Below, one piece after another: positions 26,064-34,434 of a DNA stretch of 64,000 nt. Every line of letters starts with the position of its first letter. The first letter of the stretch is position 1. The stretch is from positions 1 through 64,000 of the forward strand of contig NZ_BSFC01000015.1 of NCBI RefSeq assembly GCF_027922145.1, given 5' to 3'. The notes below the pieces were generated by a model, which saw only the letters and a list, made by a program, of their open reading frames with translations, searched no databases and was not told the DNA's origin. Position numbers and translations under genes: made by a program. Source of the stretch: Novosphingobium resinovorum (GTDB taxonomy: Bacteria > Pseudomonadota > Alphaproteobacteria > Sphingomonadales > Sphingomonadaceae).

Positions 26064-27112
26064 AGGCGATGGTGCTCCATCGCGGGGCGATGACGCTGGA
26101 GGACGTGCCCGAGCCCGAACCGGCCAAGGGGCAAGTCCTCGTCGCTCCGCTTGCCTGCGGGGTTTGCGGCAGCGACCTGCATGCGCGCGATCATGCCGAT
26201 CACTTATGCGCACTGCTTCACCGGGCAGGCTTTCGCGGCTTCATGGACCCTGCGCGGCCGGTGGTTATGGGGCACGAGTTCTGCGCAGAGCTGCTCGAAT
26301 CAGCGTCGGGCTTGCCGGCAGGCGCGCGGGTAGTGGCGCAGCCGTTCCTGGTCGATGACGGCGGGCTGACGTTGATCGGCTATTCCAACCGCTACAACGG
26401 CGCCTTCGCGGAACGGATGCTGTTGCAAGCCGACGCGCTGCTGGCCGTGCCGGACAATGTGGATACGGATGTAGCAGCGATGACCGAGCCGCTGGCGGTG
26501 GCGGTCCATGCGGTGAACCAGTCGGGCGCCGACGGGACTTGCGCCTTTGCCGTCCACGGCTGCGGGCCGGTGGGTCTGTTCATCATCGCCCGGCTCAAGG
26601 CGCTGCGCCTTGGCCCGGTGCTGGCGGTGGAGCCCAACCCCGCTCGCCGCGCCATGGCCGAGCGTATGGGAGCCGATCAGGTCATCGCTCCCAATCCCGC
26701 TGCGGGCGCGGCATGGTGGCGGGAGAGCGACTTGCACATCGGTCTGTCCGATACGATGGCGGCGGCGTCGGGGGGCAAGCGCGCGGTGTTGTTCGAGTGC
26801 GTGGGCAAGCCCGGCATGCTTGCCGCGCTTGCAGAACATGCGCCCGTTGCCGCGACGATCGTGGTTGCGGGCGTGTGCATGGAGCCCGATGCCATCGAAC
26901 CCTCGCTGCTGATCCAGAAGTCGATCCAGCTGCGTTTCGTCTTTGCCTACACCCCCGCTGAGTTCGCCCAGGCATTTGCGATGATCTGCGCCCGGCCCGA
27001 CGCCCTGGCACCGCTGGTCACCGGCGAGACGACGTTGGCGCAGGCCGGACTGGCATTTGCATCACTTGCCGGTGGCGGCGACCAGATCAAGATGATGGTC
27101 AAGGCAACCTGA
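26060..27112 (+). CDS. Zinc-dependent alcohol dehydrogenase (MDR family)
   Basis: A 350-residue medium-chain dehydrogenase starting at GTG 26060, which overlaps the upstream stop by 3 bases. The catalytic zinc region is present (GVCGSDLHARDH; GHEFCAELL), and the Rossmann turn is in VHGCGPVGLFIIARL. The four-cysteine structural-zinc lobe normally found after GHE is absent; the chain goes straight to AQPFLVDDGG. The likely role is oxidation of a secondary alcohol or vicinal diol to the acyloin cleaved by the preceding lyase, or reduction in reverse. Confidence 0.87.
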   Translation: MKAMVLHRGAMTLEDVPEPEPAKGQVLVAPLACGVCGSDLHARDHADHLCALLHRAGFRGFMDPARPVVMGHEFCAELLESASGLPAGARVVAQPFLVDDGGLTLIGYSNRYNGAFAERMLLQADALLAVPDNVDTDVAAMTEPLAVAVHAVNQSGADGTCAFAVHGCGPVGLFIIARLKALRLGPVLAVEPNPARRAMAERMGADQVIAPNPAAGAAWWRESDLHIGLSDTMAAASGGKRAVLFECVGKPGMLAALAEHAPVAATIVVAGVCMEPDAIEPSLLIQKSIQLRFVFAYTPAEFAQAFAMICARPDALAPLVTGETTLAQAGLAFASLAGGGDQIKMMVKAT

Positions 27113-27132
27113 AGGAACAGAAGGAGAGGACC

Positions 27133-28563
27133 ATGTACGAAGCCCTGCAATTCTATATCAATGGCCGCTGGGTCGCCCCATCGACCGATACCGTGATCGA
27201 CGTGGTGAACCCCGCTGACGCGGGTGTCTCGGGCACGGTGGCGCTGGGCGGCGCGGCCGATGTCGATGCCGCCGTCAGCGCCGCGCGCCGCGCGTTCGAC
27301 AGCTTTTCCCGAACCAGTGTGCGCGAGCGCGCCGAACTGCTCGACGCGGTAATTGCCGCTTACCAGCGCCGGGCCGAGGATCTGGCGAAAGCCATCACCG
27401 CCGAAATGGGAGCGCCCAACTGGCTGGCCAGCGCCGCGCAGGTGCCGATCGGTATCGGCCACCTAACGATCGCGCGGCAGATGCTGGACGGCTACGCCTT
27501 CCAGGAAAGCACCGGCACGACGCTGCTGGTTAAGGAGCCGGTCGGCGTCTGCGGCTTCATCACGCCATGGAACTGGCCGCTCAACCAGATCGCCTGCAAG
27601 GTCGCCCCGGCGCTGGCGGTGGGCTGTACGATGGTGCTCAAGCCTTCTGAAGTCGCGCCGTTTTCCGGCCATATCTTCGCCGAGATCATGGCCGAGGCGG
27701 GCGTGCCGGCAGGTGTGTTCAACCTTATCCACGGTGACGGGCCGGGCGTGGGCGCGGCGCTTTCCGCGCATCCGCAGGTGGACATGATGTCGTTCACCGG
27801 CTCCACTCGCGCCGGGGTGGAAGTGGCCCGCGCGGCGGCCCCCACCGTCAAGCGTGTGCATCAGGAACTGGGCGGAAAGTCGGCCAACATCGTCCTGCCC
27901 TCGGCCGATCTGAAGGCGGCGGTTGCGGGCGGCGTGGCGGCGATGATGGTCAACAGCGGCCAGTCCTGCAACGCGCCCTCGCGCATGCTGGTCCCGCACG
28001 CGCGCATGGAGGAAGCCAAGGCGATCGCCGCGCAAGCCGCCTCCGAACAGACCGTGGGCACGCCTGACAGCAACGCTAAGCTCGGCCCCGTGGTCAGCGA
28101 AGTGCAGTGGAACAAGATCCAGCGCCTGATCGAACAGGGCAGCGCCGAAGGCGCGACACTGGTGGCGGGCGGTCCGGGCCGCCCCGAAGGGCTGGGTAAC
28201 GGCTACTACGTCAAGCCGACCGTGTTCGCTGATGTCACCAACGACATGACCATCGCTCGCGAGGAAATCTTCGGCCCTGTTCTCACCATCCTCGGCTACG
28301 ATGACGAAGAACAGGCGATCGCCATCGCCAACGACACTGAATACGGCCTTGCCGCTTACGTGCAGGGGCCGCAAGCGGAGGCGCAGGCTATCGCCGCGCG
28401 GTTGCGGGCGGGGCAGGTGTCCCTGAACTACGCCGAACTGGACCTGACCGCGCCGTTCGGCGGTTACAAGCAGTCGGGCAACGGCCGTGAATGGGGCGCG
28501 CATGCCTTCGGGGAATTTCTTGAGGTCAAGGCGGTTATGGGAACGGCGCCCGCCGATGCCTGA
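27133..28563 (+). CDS. NAD(P)-dependent aldehyde dehydrogenase
   Basis: A 476-residue ALDH with the catalytic Cys in [11 protein letters not shown] and Glu in [10 protein letters not shown], the Asn of TPWNWPLNQ and the C-terminal [15 protein letters not shown] motif. AAGGAGAGG lies 5 bases before ATG. It should oxidise the aldehyde or aldehydes made by the benzaldehyde-lyase-like enzyme to carboxylic acids. It overlaps the next gene by 8 bases. Confidence 0.93.
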   Translation: MYEALQFYINGRWVAPSTDTVIDVVNPADAGVSGTVALGGAADVDAAVSAARRAFDSFSRTSVRERAELLDAVIAAYQRRAEDLAKAITAEMGAPNWLASAAQVPIGIGHLTIARQMLDGYAFQESTGTTLLVKEPVGVCGFITPWNWPLNQIACKVAPALAVGCTMVLKPSEVAPFSGHIFAEIMAEAGVPAGVFNLIHGDGPGVGAALSAHPQVDMMSFTGSTRAGVEVARAAAPTVKRVHQELGGKSANIVLPSADLKAAVAGGVAAMMVNSGQSCNAPSRMLVPHARMEEAKAIAAQAASEQTVGTPDSNAKLGPVVSEVQWNKIQRLIEQGSAEGATLVAGGPGRPEGLGNGYYVKPTVFADVTNDMTIAREEIFGPVLTILGYDDEEQAIAIANDTEYGLAAYVQGPQAEAQAIAARLRAGQVSLNYAELDLTAPFGGYKQSGNGREWGAHAFGEFLEVKAVMGTAPADA

Positions 28564-30031
28564 ACCCTCTATCCTCGCCCTGCTCGATGCCGCGCTCGCC
28601 GCGGATGCAGAGGCGACTGCGGTCATCTATCGCGGCGTGCACCGCAGCTTCTGCTGGCTGGATCGACGCAGCAACGGCTTCGCGGCGGCCTTGGTCGCCG
28701 CGGGCCTCGTGCCGGGCGAGCGGATGCTGCTGTGCCTCCAGAACGTGCCGGAGTTCCTGGTCGCACTGCTCGGCGCAGCCAAAGCGGGGGTGGTGACGGT
28801 GCCGGTCAATCCGATGTACCGCCGCCCCGAGATCGAGCGCATCGTTGCCGATTGCGAACCGGCGGCGGTCGTTTGCGAACTTGCGCATGCCGATGCGTTC
28901 GACACGTCGGTGCGCTTTACCGTAGGCGACGGCGGCAGCTTCCCGCAGACAGAGATCACCGAGCGCCCCGTGAAGGGCCCTGCCGATCCGCTGATGCTCG
29001 TCTACACCTCGGGCACCACCGGCAGGCCCAAGGGGGCAGTCATCAGCCACGCCAACCTGCTGGCGGGTGCGGAGTTCTACCGCAGCCAGGCCGACCTTCA
29101 GGCGGGCGAGCCGATCCTCGCAGCCGCGCCGCTGTTTCACGTTACAGGCCTCAGCGGCCACATCGGCGCGGCACTGGCCGCAGGGGCGCCGCTGATCCTC
29201 TCCTACCGCTTCCAGGCCGATGAGATGCTCGACCTTATCGAGCGTGAGCGTCCGGTGTTCTGCGTCGCCGCCATAACCGCGCTCGGCGCGCTGATCGATG
29301 CACCTACCTTCAACCCGGCGCGCGTCACAAGTCTGCGCACCGTGTTCTCCGGCGGTGCGCCTGTTGCGCCAGCGATGCGCGATCGCTTCCGCATGGCGAC
29401 CGGCCTTACCTTGCGCAACGTCTATGGCCTGACCGAAACGGTCGCCCCGGTCATCGCCTGCCCATCCGCGCCCGATGCGCCGGTCGATCCGGCCACGGGC
29501 GCGCTGGCGGTGGGCAGAGCGGTGCGTGGCGTCACCGTCGCGGTGATCGGCGAGGAGGGCGCGGTCTGCCCAGTCGGCGAGGCGGGTGAGATCGTCGTCA
29601 CTGGCCCCAGCGTCGTCAGCGCCTACTGGCGTAGCCCCCAGGCCACGCAAGAGGCCATGGGCGCGCTGGGCTTTCGCACCGGCGACATAGGCGTACGCGA
29701 CGCTGACGGCTGGATCTACCTGATCGACCGCAAGAAAGATATGATCGTCGCCTCCGGCTTCAAGGTCTGGCCGCGCGAGGTGGAGGACACGCTCTACCAG
29801 CACCCCGCCGTGCGTGAAGCTGCCGTCGTCGGCGTGCCGGACAGCTACCGTGGTGAGACGGTCAAGGCGGTGGTGGTCCTTAGCGCTGGCGCTGCCTTGA
29901 GTGCTGACGATCTTGAGCAATTCTGTCGAAAACGGCTCGCAGCCTACAAAGTGCCTCGGATCATCGAGTTTCGCGACGGCCTGCCGAAGACAGCCACGGG
30001 CAAGATACTGCGCCGCGAATTGCGGAGCTGA
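28556..30031 (+). CDS. AMP-dependent acyl-CoA synthetase (carboxylate-CoA ligase)
   Basis: A 491-residue ANL-family ligase: P-loop-like YTSGTTGRPKGAVISH, A5 motif NVYGLTETVAP, A7-A8 FRTGDIGVRDADGW with YLIDRKKDMIVASGFKVWP, and the catalytic Lys of TATGKILRRELRS at the C-terminus. ATG 28556 lies inside the ALDH gene. It would activate the acid product of the operon. Aromatic versus aliphatic substrate cannot be decided by eye. No terminator was seen after it. Confidence 0.92.
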   Translation: MPEPSILALLDAALAADAEATAVIYRGVHRSFCWLDRRSNGFAAALVAAGLVPGERMLLCLQNVPEFLVALLGAAKAGVVTVPVNPMYRRPEIERIVADCEPAAVVCELAHADAFDTSVRFTVGDGGSFPQTEITERPVKGPADPLMLVYTSGTTGRPKGAVISHANLLAGAEFYRSQADLQAGEPILAAAPLFHVTGLSGHIGAALAAGAPLILSYRFQADEMLDLIERERPVFCVAAITALGALIDAPTFNPARVTSLRTVFSGGAPVAPAMRDRFRMATGLTLRNVYGLTETVAPVIACPSAPDAPVDPATGALAVGRAVRGVTVAVIGEEGAVCPVGEAGEIVVTGPSVVSAYWRSPQATQEAMGALGFRTGDIGVRDADGWIYLIDRKKDMIVASGFKVWPREVEDTLYQHPAVREAAVVGVPDSYRGETVKAVVVLSAGAALSADDLEQFCRKRLAAYKVPRIIEFRDGLPKTATGKILRRELRS

Positions 30032-30107
30032 TTATTCCTCCGAGGTTTGCAACTGCGCGCAGACCTTTGGCATCCGCTCCGCTTCGCGCGGGCGTCAGTT
30101 CAATGGC

Positions 30108-30170
30108 AAGCGGTTCGTGGCAATTGTCCAAAAGGGGGCTGATTACGGAGTGAGTTATCCCGGGATTTGG
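30108..30170 (+). pseudogene. hicB-like antitoxin N-terminal remnant
   Basis: KRFVAIVQKGADYGVSYP in the plus frame from 30108 matches the first strand-loop-strand of HicB-type antitoxins (usually M-RF-AIV-KD--S-YGVSFPDLPG). It has no start codon in frame and leaves the family pattern after YPGI, then stops at 30221. No hicA partner is present. It lies in the 262-base gap between the acyl-CoA ligase and the TetR gene; nothing else was recognised there. Confidence 0.35.
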
Positions 30171-30293
30171 CTAGGTCGTGCCGGTGGCGGACCGTCTGTT
30201 TTTAGGATGCTGCCGGATTAGTGACTATGGCCTCTAAGGGCGCGTAGTTGTCAGGCGCGACTGCGACGAGCGGGACAGTTTCGCCCGAGCGGC

Positions 30294-30929
30294 TCAGCTG
30301 TTGGCCGAGAGGCGATCGAGATAGGCGCAGAACATATCCGCGACCGCATCGGCATACACCTCGCTCCGCTCCAACAGATGGCGCTCCTCCGATATGCGCT
30401 TACCCGTTTCCGACATGGTCATCTTAATGGTCTCCATCGCGACCTCACGGCGATCCACAGCCAAGTCAGGGAGCACCTCCGCTATGAAGTCGCGCATGAC
30501 CCCGGTCGCCCTTTCGCGGGGATCGTCTGCGAGCTCGGCATCGCGATAGTAAGGGGCGGCATCCGCAAGGGCGACGCGCATCTGCGCCTCCTCGCGCTCG
30601 GACCGGACAAAGGCGCGGACGAGATTGCGCATGCGCTCGAACGGTGGCTTCGATCGGTCCTCAAGGAGGCCGCAAAGCAACTCGACATTCTGCCGCCACT
30701 CGTCGGTCTGCAGGCGGAAGAGGATCGACGCCTTGTTCGGAAAATATTGGTAGAGCGAGCCCACGCTCACCCCCGCCCGCTCCGCGACTCGCGCCGTGGT
30801 GAACCGGTGTGCGCCCTGCTCGGCCAGAACGCGAGCGGCAGCTGTCAGAATGTCCTTGACCAGTTGGTTGGAGCGGGCCTGACGCGGCGCTTTGCGCGCA
30901 CAAATCCCGGGTTTTTCACGGCCTGCCAA
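30294..30929 (-). CDS. TetR-family transcriptional regulator
   Basis: About 211 residues. The N-terminal helix-turn-helix is clear: ILTAAARVLAEQGAHRFTTA followed by VAERAGVSVGSLYQYFPNKA. The C-terminal ligand domain is unassigned. The start is uncertain: TTG 30929 is the only reasonable in-frame codon upstream of the DNA-binding domain. It is divergent from an O-methyltransferase gene, with an imperfect palindrome between them, and probably represses that gene and itself. Confidence 0.9.
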   Translation of the reverse strand: MAGREKPGICARKAPRQARSNQLVKDILTAAARVLAEQGAHRFTTARVAERAGVSVGSLYQYFPNKASILFRLQTDEWRQNVELLCGLLEDRSKPPFERMRNLVRAFVRSEREEAQMRVALADAAPYYRDAELADDPRERATGVMRDFIAEVLPDLAVDRREVAMETIKMTMSETGKRISEERHLLERSEVYADAVADMFCAYLDRLSANS

Positions 30930-30955
30930 GGGTACATTCCCAAACGCGAATAACT

Positions 30956-30977
30956 AATGCGACGAATTAATCGTATT
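30956..30977. promoter_or_regulatory. Candidate TetR operator
   Basis: AATGCGA, 8-base centre, TCGTATT: seven-base arms with one mismatch, midway in the 92-base gap between the divergent TetR and O-methyltransferase genes. Position and size fit an autoregulated TetR site. Confidence 0.45.
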
Positions 30978-31021
30978 TTCGGGGTGGGCGCAAGATCGCC
31001 CAGACCCTCACGGAGAACAAC

Positions 31022-31687
31022 ATGACCACCCTGAATTCCGAGCCGGTCGCGCCCCTGCTCGACCGCCTCTTCACCGAGGCCGATGCGAGCCGGGCCGACA
31101 TCCCCGCAGCCTTCGCCGGCATGACCGATGATCAGGCCCACGCCATGCTCGGAAGCCGGACCGAGTATCTCGACCTCTACACGCGGATGAAGGATCTACC
31201 CCTCCCTGTATCCCGCGAAGCCGGCTCCCTACTTTATATGCTAGCGCGCTTTGGCAACGCCCGCTCAATCGTTGAATTTGGCACCTCATTCGGCATCTCC
31301 ACGCTGCATCTGGCAGCCGCAATCCGGGACAATGGCGGCGGTCGGGTCATCACCACCGAGTTCGAACCGTCGAAGATCGCGCGCGCCCGGAGTAATCTCG
31401 AGGCCGGGGGCCTGCTCGACCTTGTCGAAATCCGTGAGGGCGACGCTTTGATGACGCTTGGCCGCGATCTGCCTAAAAGCATTGATCTCGTTCTGCTCGA
31501 TGGCGCCAAGGGTCTCTACAACGACGTCCTCGACCTGCTGGAGAGCCGTTTACGCCCCGGCGCCCTCCTCCTCGGCGACAATGCCGATATGTGCCCCGAT
31601 TATCTGGAACGGGTTCGTGCTATCGGCAGCGGATATCTTTCGATCCCGTTCGCCGACGACGTCGAACTCTCTATGAAGATCGGCTGA
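31022..31687 (+). CDS. SAM-dependent O-methyltransferase
   Basis: A 221-residue class I methyltransferase. The SAM-binding motif I is SIVEFGTSFGISTLHLA (about residue 78), followed by the acidic residue in VITTEFEP and by IDLVLLDGAKG (motif II region). Its form resembles catechol O-methyltransferase-type family 3 enzymes. Regulated, by position, through the divergent TetR gene, which suggests that it modifies a small phenolic or a toxic compound. Confidence 0.85.
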   Translation: MTTLNSEPVAPLLDRLFTEADASRADIPAAFAGMTDDQAHAMLGSRTEYLDLYTRMKDLPLPVSREAGSLLYMLARFGNARSIVEFGTSFGISTLHLAAAIRDNGGGRVITTEFEPSKIARARSNLEAGGLLDLVEIREGDALMTLGRDLPKSIDLVLLDGAKGLYNDVLDLLESRLRPGALLLGDNADMCPDYLERVRAIGSGYLSIPFADDVELSMKIG

Positions 31688-31897
31688 TCGACCAAAAAGA
31701 ACTCCGAATTGGGCGATCGACCAAGCCGCTACCGGACAGATGAACTAGCGGCCGCTCTCAGCATCTGTGAAAGCGGCCAGGAACGGAAAAAATGGTCACT
31801 GAACAGACATCGTGCGACGCGTGCTCGGTTGGCCATTCCCCACCCAATACAGACTATGCAACTTATCCGCTTGCCCTAGCTCAATGGAAAAAGGACC

Positions 31898-31922
31898 GCA
31901 CCGCCAGAAGGGATGGCGGTGC
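31898..31922 (-). terminator. Terminator of the ring-cleavage operon
   Basis: Perfect 9-base inverted repeat GCACCGCCA / TGGCGGTGC with a 7-base loop. On the minus strand it is followed by GGTCC and a run of five T. It lies 28 bases after the last stop codon of the minus-strand operon. The remainder of the 31688-31949 gap holds nothing recognised. Confidence 0.85.
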
Positions 31923-31949
31923 AGCCTTCGTCAGACCTGAACGGGCGGA

Positions 31950-32840
31950 TCAGCCCAGCGCGATGGTGGTCTCATCAAAGAGCGAATCCACGCTCATCCG
32001 CTCGGGGATTATCTTTTGTTCCCATGCCCACTGGATCGCCATTTCCAGGCCCTTGCGATTTGCCTCCATCCCCATGGGCGGGAACGGATCGGGCAGACCA
32101 CCCTCGGTAAGGTCACGGCTTTCGCCAATCATGCGATAGAGTTCGCGGACCACGTCGGGGCGGTTAAGGGCGATGTCCTCATGCACCACGAACACGTGGT
32201 TGATCGGCACCACGCCTTCGCGCGCAAACCAGTCCTTCGCGGCATTGAAGGGATCGGAAACCAGCCTCTCGACGCGCGGGTCCTTGGGCAGGTCCACGCC
32301 CTGGAGCGTCGCGGCCAGTTCGCCGTCCAGCATCATCTGGCCGATATCCGAGCCCTTGGGCAGGCGCACGCAGTTGTCAGGGTCAGCATATTCGAGCAGG
32401 TGCCCCTCGCCCACCGTCATCCATGTCACCTTGTCGAGATCGACGCCGTATTCATGCTGGAGGATGCCGCGCACCCACAGGCCCGTGGTTTGCGCATAAG
32501 TGCGCACGCCGACCTGCTTGCCCTCGATGTCCTTGGGGTCGATGTGCCCGAGGTCACGGTTGAAGCCCGCGCAGTGGTGCTGGAACCGGCCCGAGACCGG
32601 CGCCGGCAGCATCACGTAAGGCTTACCGTACGTTCGCGCCTGAAGATAGGTCACGATCGCCAGTTCCCCGCAGTCGAAGGCGTCCTCGCGCAGCATCGGC
32701 TTGAAGCCGTTCTGCGCCAGCGGCGGCCCGCAGAAGTCGAGCTTGACGATGTCCGAGGACACCCGCCCGTCCTTGAGCGCCGCGGTCTGCGGATAGTCCT
32801 GCACGTTCGCGCGCAGGGTGAGCACGTCTGTAGTGGTCAT
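31950..32840 (-). CDS. 4,5-dihydroxyphthalate-decarboxylase-like protein (PBP2 fold), copy B
   Basis: A 296-residue protein of the Pht5-like family, which has a type 2 periplasmic-binding fold but works as a cytosolic decarboxylase. It has no signal peptide, which argues against a transporter component. Family features are FDCGELAIVTYLQ, VSGRFQHHCAGFN, and VGVRTYAQTTGLWVRG. ATG 32840 (MTTTDVL) has a better-spaced ribosome site than ATG 32852. Last gene of the operon. A paralogue (329 residues) is the first gene of the same operon, so two related steps or a two-subunit enzyme are possible. Confidence 0.75.
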   Translation of the reverse strand: MTTTDVLTLRANVQDYPQTAALKDGRVSSDIVKLDFCGPPLAQNGFKPMLREDAFDCGELAIVTYLQARTYGKPYVMLPAPVSGRFQHHCAGFNRDLGHIDPKDIEGKQVGVRTYAQTTGLWVRGILQHEYGVDLDKVTWMTVGEGHLLEYADPDNCVRLPKGSDIGQMMLDGELAATLQGVDLPKDPRVERLVSDPFNAAKDWFAREGVVPINHVFVVHEDIALNRPDVVRELYRMIGESRDLTEGGLPDPFPPMGMEANRKGLEMAIQWAWEQKIIPERMSVDSLFDETTIALG

Positions 32841-32862
32841 GGGGCCTTGCATCCTTCCCGGA

Positions 32863-34434
32863 TCAGTAGAGCTTGACTTCGATCAGGCAGGGGCCGTCCG
32901 TCTGCGCGGAACGGACCATCTCCTTGTGGAAATCCTCGGCGCTGGAAACCTGTACGCCGGGCACGCCCATCGACTTGGCCATCGCCACCCAGTCGATGGT
33001 AGGGCGGTCGATGTCGATCATCGCCATGGCCTGCGGGCCGGGGGTCACCCCTGCCCCCATGTTGGTGTATTCGGCCTTGAGGATGGCGTACTGGTTGTTG
33101 GCGAAGATGATCGTGGTGACCGGCAGGCCCTCGCGCGCCTGGGTCCACAGCGACTGGATCGTGTACATCGCGCTGCCGTCGCCGACCATGCAGAAGGTCC
33201 GCCGGTCGGGGCAGGCAAGCGCCGCGCCGGTGGCGACGGGGGTGCCATAGCCGATCGAACCGCCCATGTTGTTGATCAGGTCATGCGGGCGGGCGCCCAT
33301 CGTCAGTCCCATGGTCTGGCGGCCGGTGGTGAGCGATTCATCGACGAGGATGGCGTTCTCTGGCAGCGCCGCCGAAAGGGCCTGGGCGATCGTCTCGGGC
33401 GTCAGCGCCCCGGACGGGGCCGAGGCTTCGATGCGCTCCTGCACAAAGCCCGGCGTGTCCCTGAGGCCCAGAGCCTCCACCAGCATTTCGAGGCCCAGCG
33501 CGCTGTCCTCGTCCACATCGACCAGCGGGTGGACCGTGGTGCCCGGCGCCTTGAGCAGGCTGGGCTGGTCGGGATAAGCGAAGAACGCCACTGGCTCACG
33601 CGTTTCGAGCGTGACGATGTGCTTGAAGTCCTTGAGGAACGCCTGTCCCAGCGGCACCGCATAAGGGATGCGCTCCAGGGGCGTGCGACCGGCGCCGCGC
33701 TCGATGCGGGCGGTGAAGAACTGCGAGCCGAGGCGGCAGCCGGTCCCGGCGGCGATCTTGCCGGCCAGTTCCAGCGCGCGGCCCCGCGTCGCCTTGTTGC
33801 CCAGGATCAGCAGCGTCGGCTCGCCCGAGCGCAGCACCTTGGCGACCTGCTCGACCCGCGCGGCATCGGGCGCGGAGCGGCGAGACGCGCCCTGAACCGG
33901 CACGCGGCCCTCGCCCGCATCCTTCCAGGCCGTGTCGCCGGGCAGGATCAGCGTGGCTATCTGGCCGGGGTGCTCGCTTGCCTTCGCGACGGCGCTGGCG
34001 GTGTCCCAGGCGATCGTGGCGGAGCTTTCGGCGCGGCGCACCCAGTGGCTGAGCGGGCGAGCCAGCCCCTCGATGTCCGAGGTGAGCGGCGGGTCGTACT
34101 TGAGGTGCGAGGCGGAATGTTCGCCGACGATGTTGACCATGCCCGAACTGGCGCGCTTGGCGTTGTGAATGTTCGACAGGCCGTTGGCGAGGCCGGGGCC
34201 CAGATGCAGCAGCGTCGAGGCCGGGGTGTCCTTCATGCGATACCAGCCGTCCGCCGCGCCGGTGCACACGCCTTCGTAGAGGCACAGCACGCTCTTCATC
34301 CGCGGATTGTCGAGCGCCGCCAGAAAGTGCATCTCGGACGTGCCGGGATTGGCGAAGCAGATGTCTACGCCATTGTCCACGAGCGTGTTGACGAGCGACT
34401 GCGCGCCGGTTCGGTTGGTATCGCTCATGTTCAA
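32863..34434 (-). CDS. Thiamine-diphosphate-dependent enzyme in ring-cleavage operon
   Basis: A 523-residue ThDP enzyme of the acetolactate-synthase-like group. N-domain: AQSLVNTLVDNGVDICFANP and catalytic Glu in CLYEGVCTGAADGW. ThDP motif: MVGDGSAMY ending in ANNQYA. It is shorter than biosynthetic acetolactate synthase and has no partner small subunit. Sitting among ring-cleavage genes it may decarboxylate or ligate a 2-keto acid such as pyruvate or oxaloacetate derivatives released by the aldolase; that is inference. It overlaps the aldolase gene by 4 bases. Confidence 0.83.
   Translation of the reverse strand: MNMSDTNRTGAQSLVNTLVDNGVDICFANPGTSEMHFLAALDNPRMKSVLCLYEGVCTGAADGWYRMKDTPASTLLHLGPGLANGLSNIHNAKRASSGMVNIVGEHSASHLKYDPPLTSDIEGLARPLSHWVRRAESSATIAWDTASAVAKASEHPGQIATLILPGDTAWKDAGEGRVPVQGASRRSAPDAARVEQVAKVLRSGEPTLLILGNKATRGRALELAGKIAAGTGCRLGSQFFTARIERGAGRTPLERIPYAVPLGQAFLKDFKHIVTLETREPVAFFAYPDQPSLLKAPGTTVHPLVDVDEDSALGLEMLVEALGLRDTPGFVQERIEASAPSGALTPETIAQALSAALPENAILVDESLTTGRQTMGLTMGARPHDLINNMGGSIGYGTPVATGAALACPDRRTFCMVGDGSAMYTIQSLWTQAREGLPVTTIIFANNQYAILKAEYTNMGAGVTPGPQAMAMIDIDRPTIDWVAMAKSMGVPGVQVSSAEDFHKEMVRSAQTDGPCLIEVKLY

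Noticed and set aside
30215..30293. Minus-strand GETVPLVAVAPDNYAPLEA resembling a GlmS C-terminal stretch
   Set aside because: Only about 25 residues without supporting flanks; too short to call.
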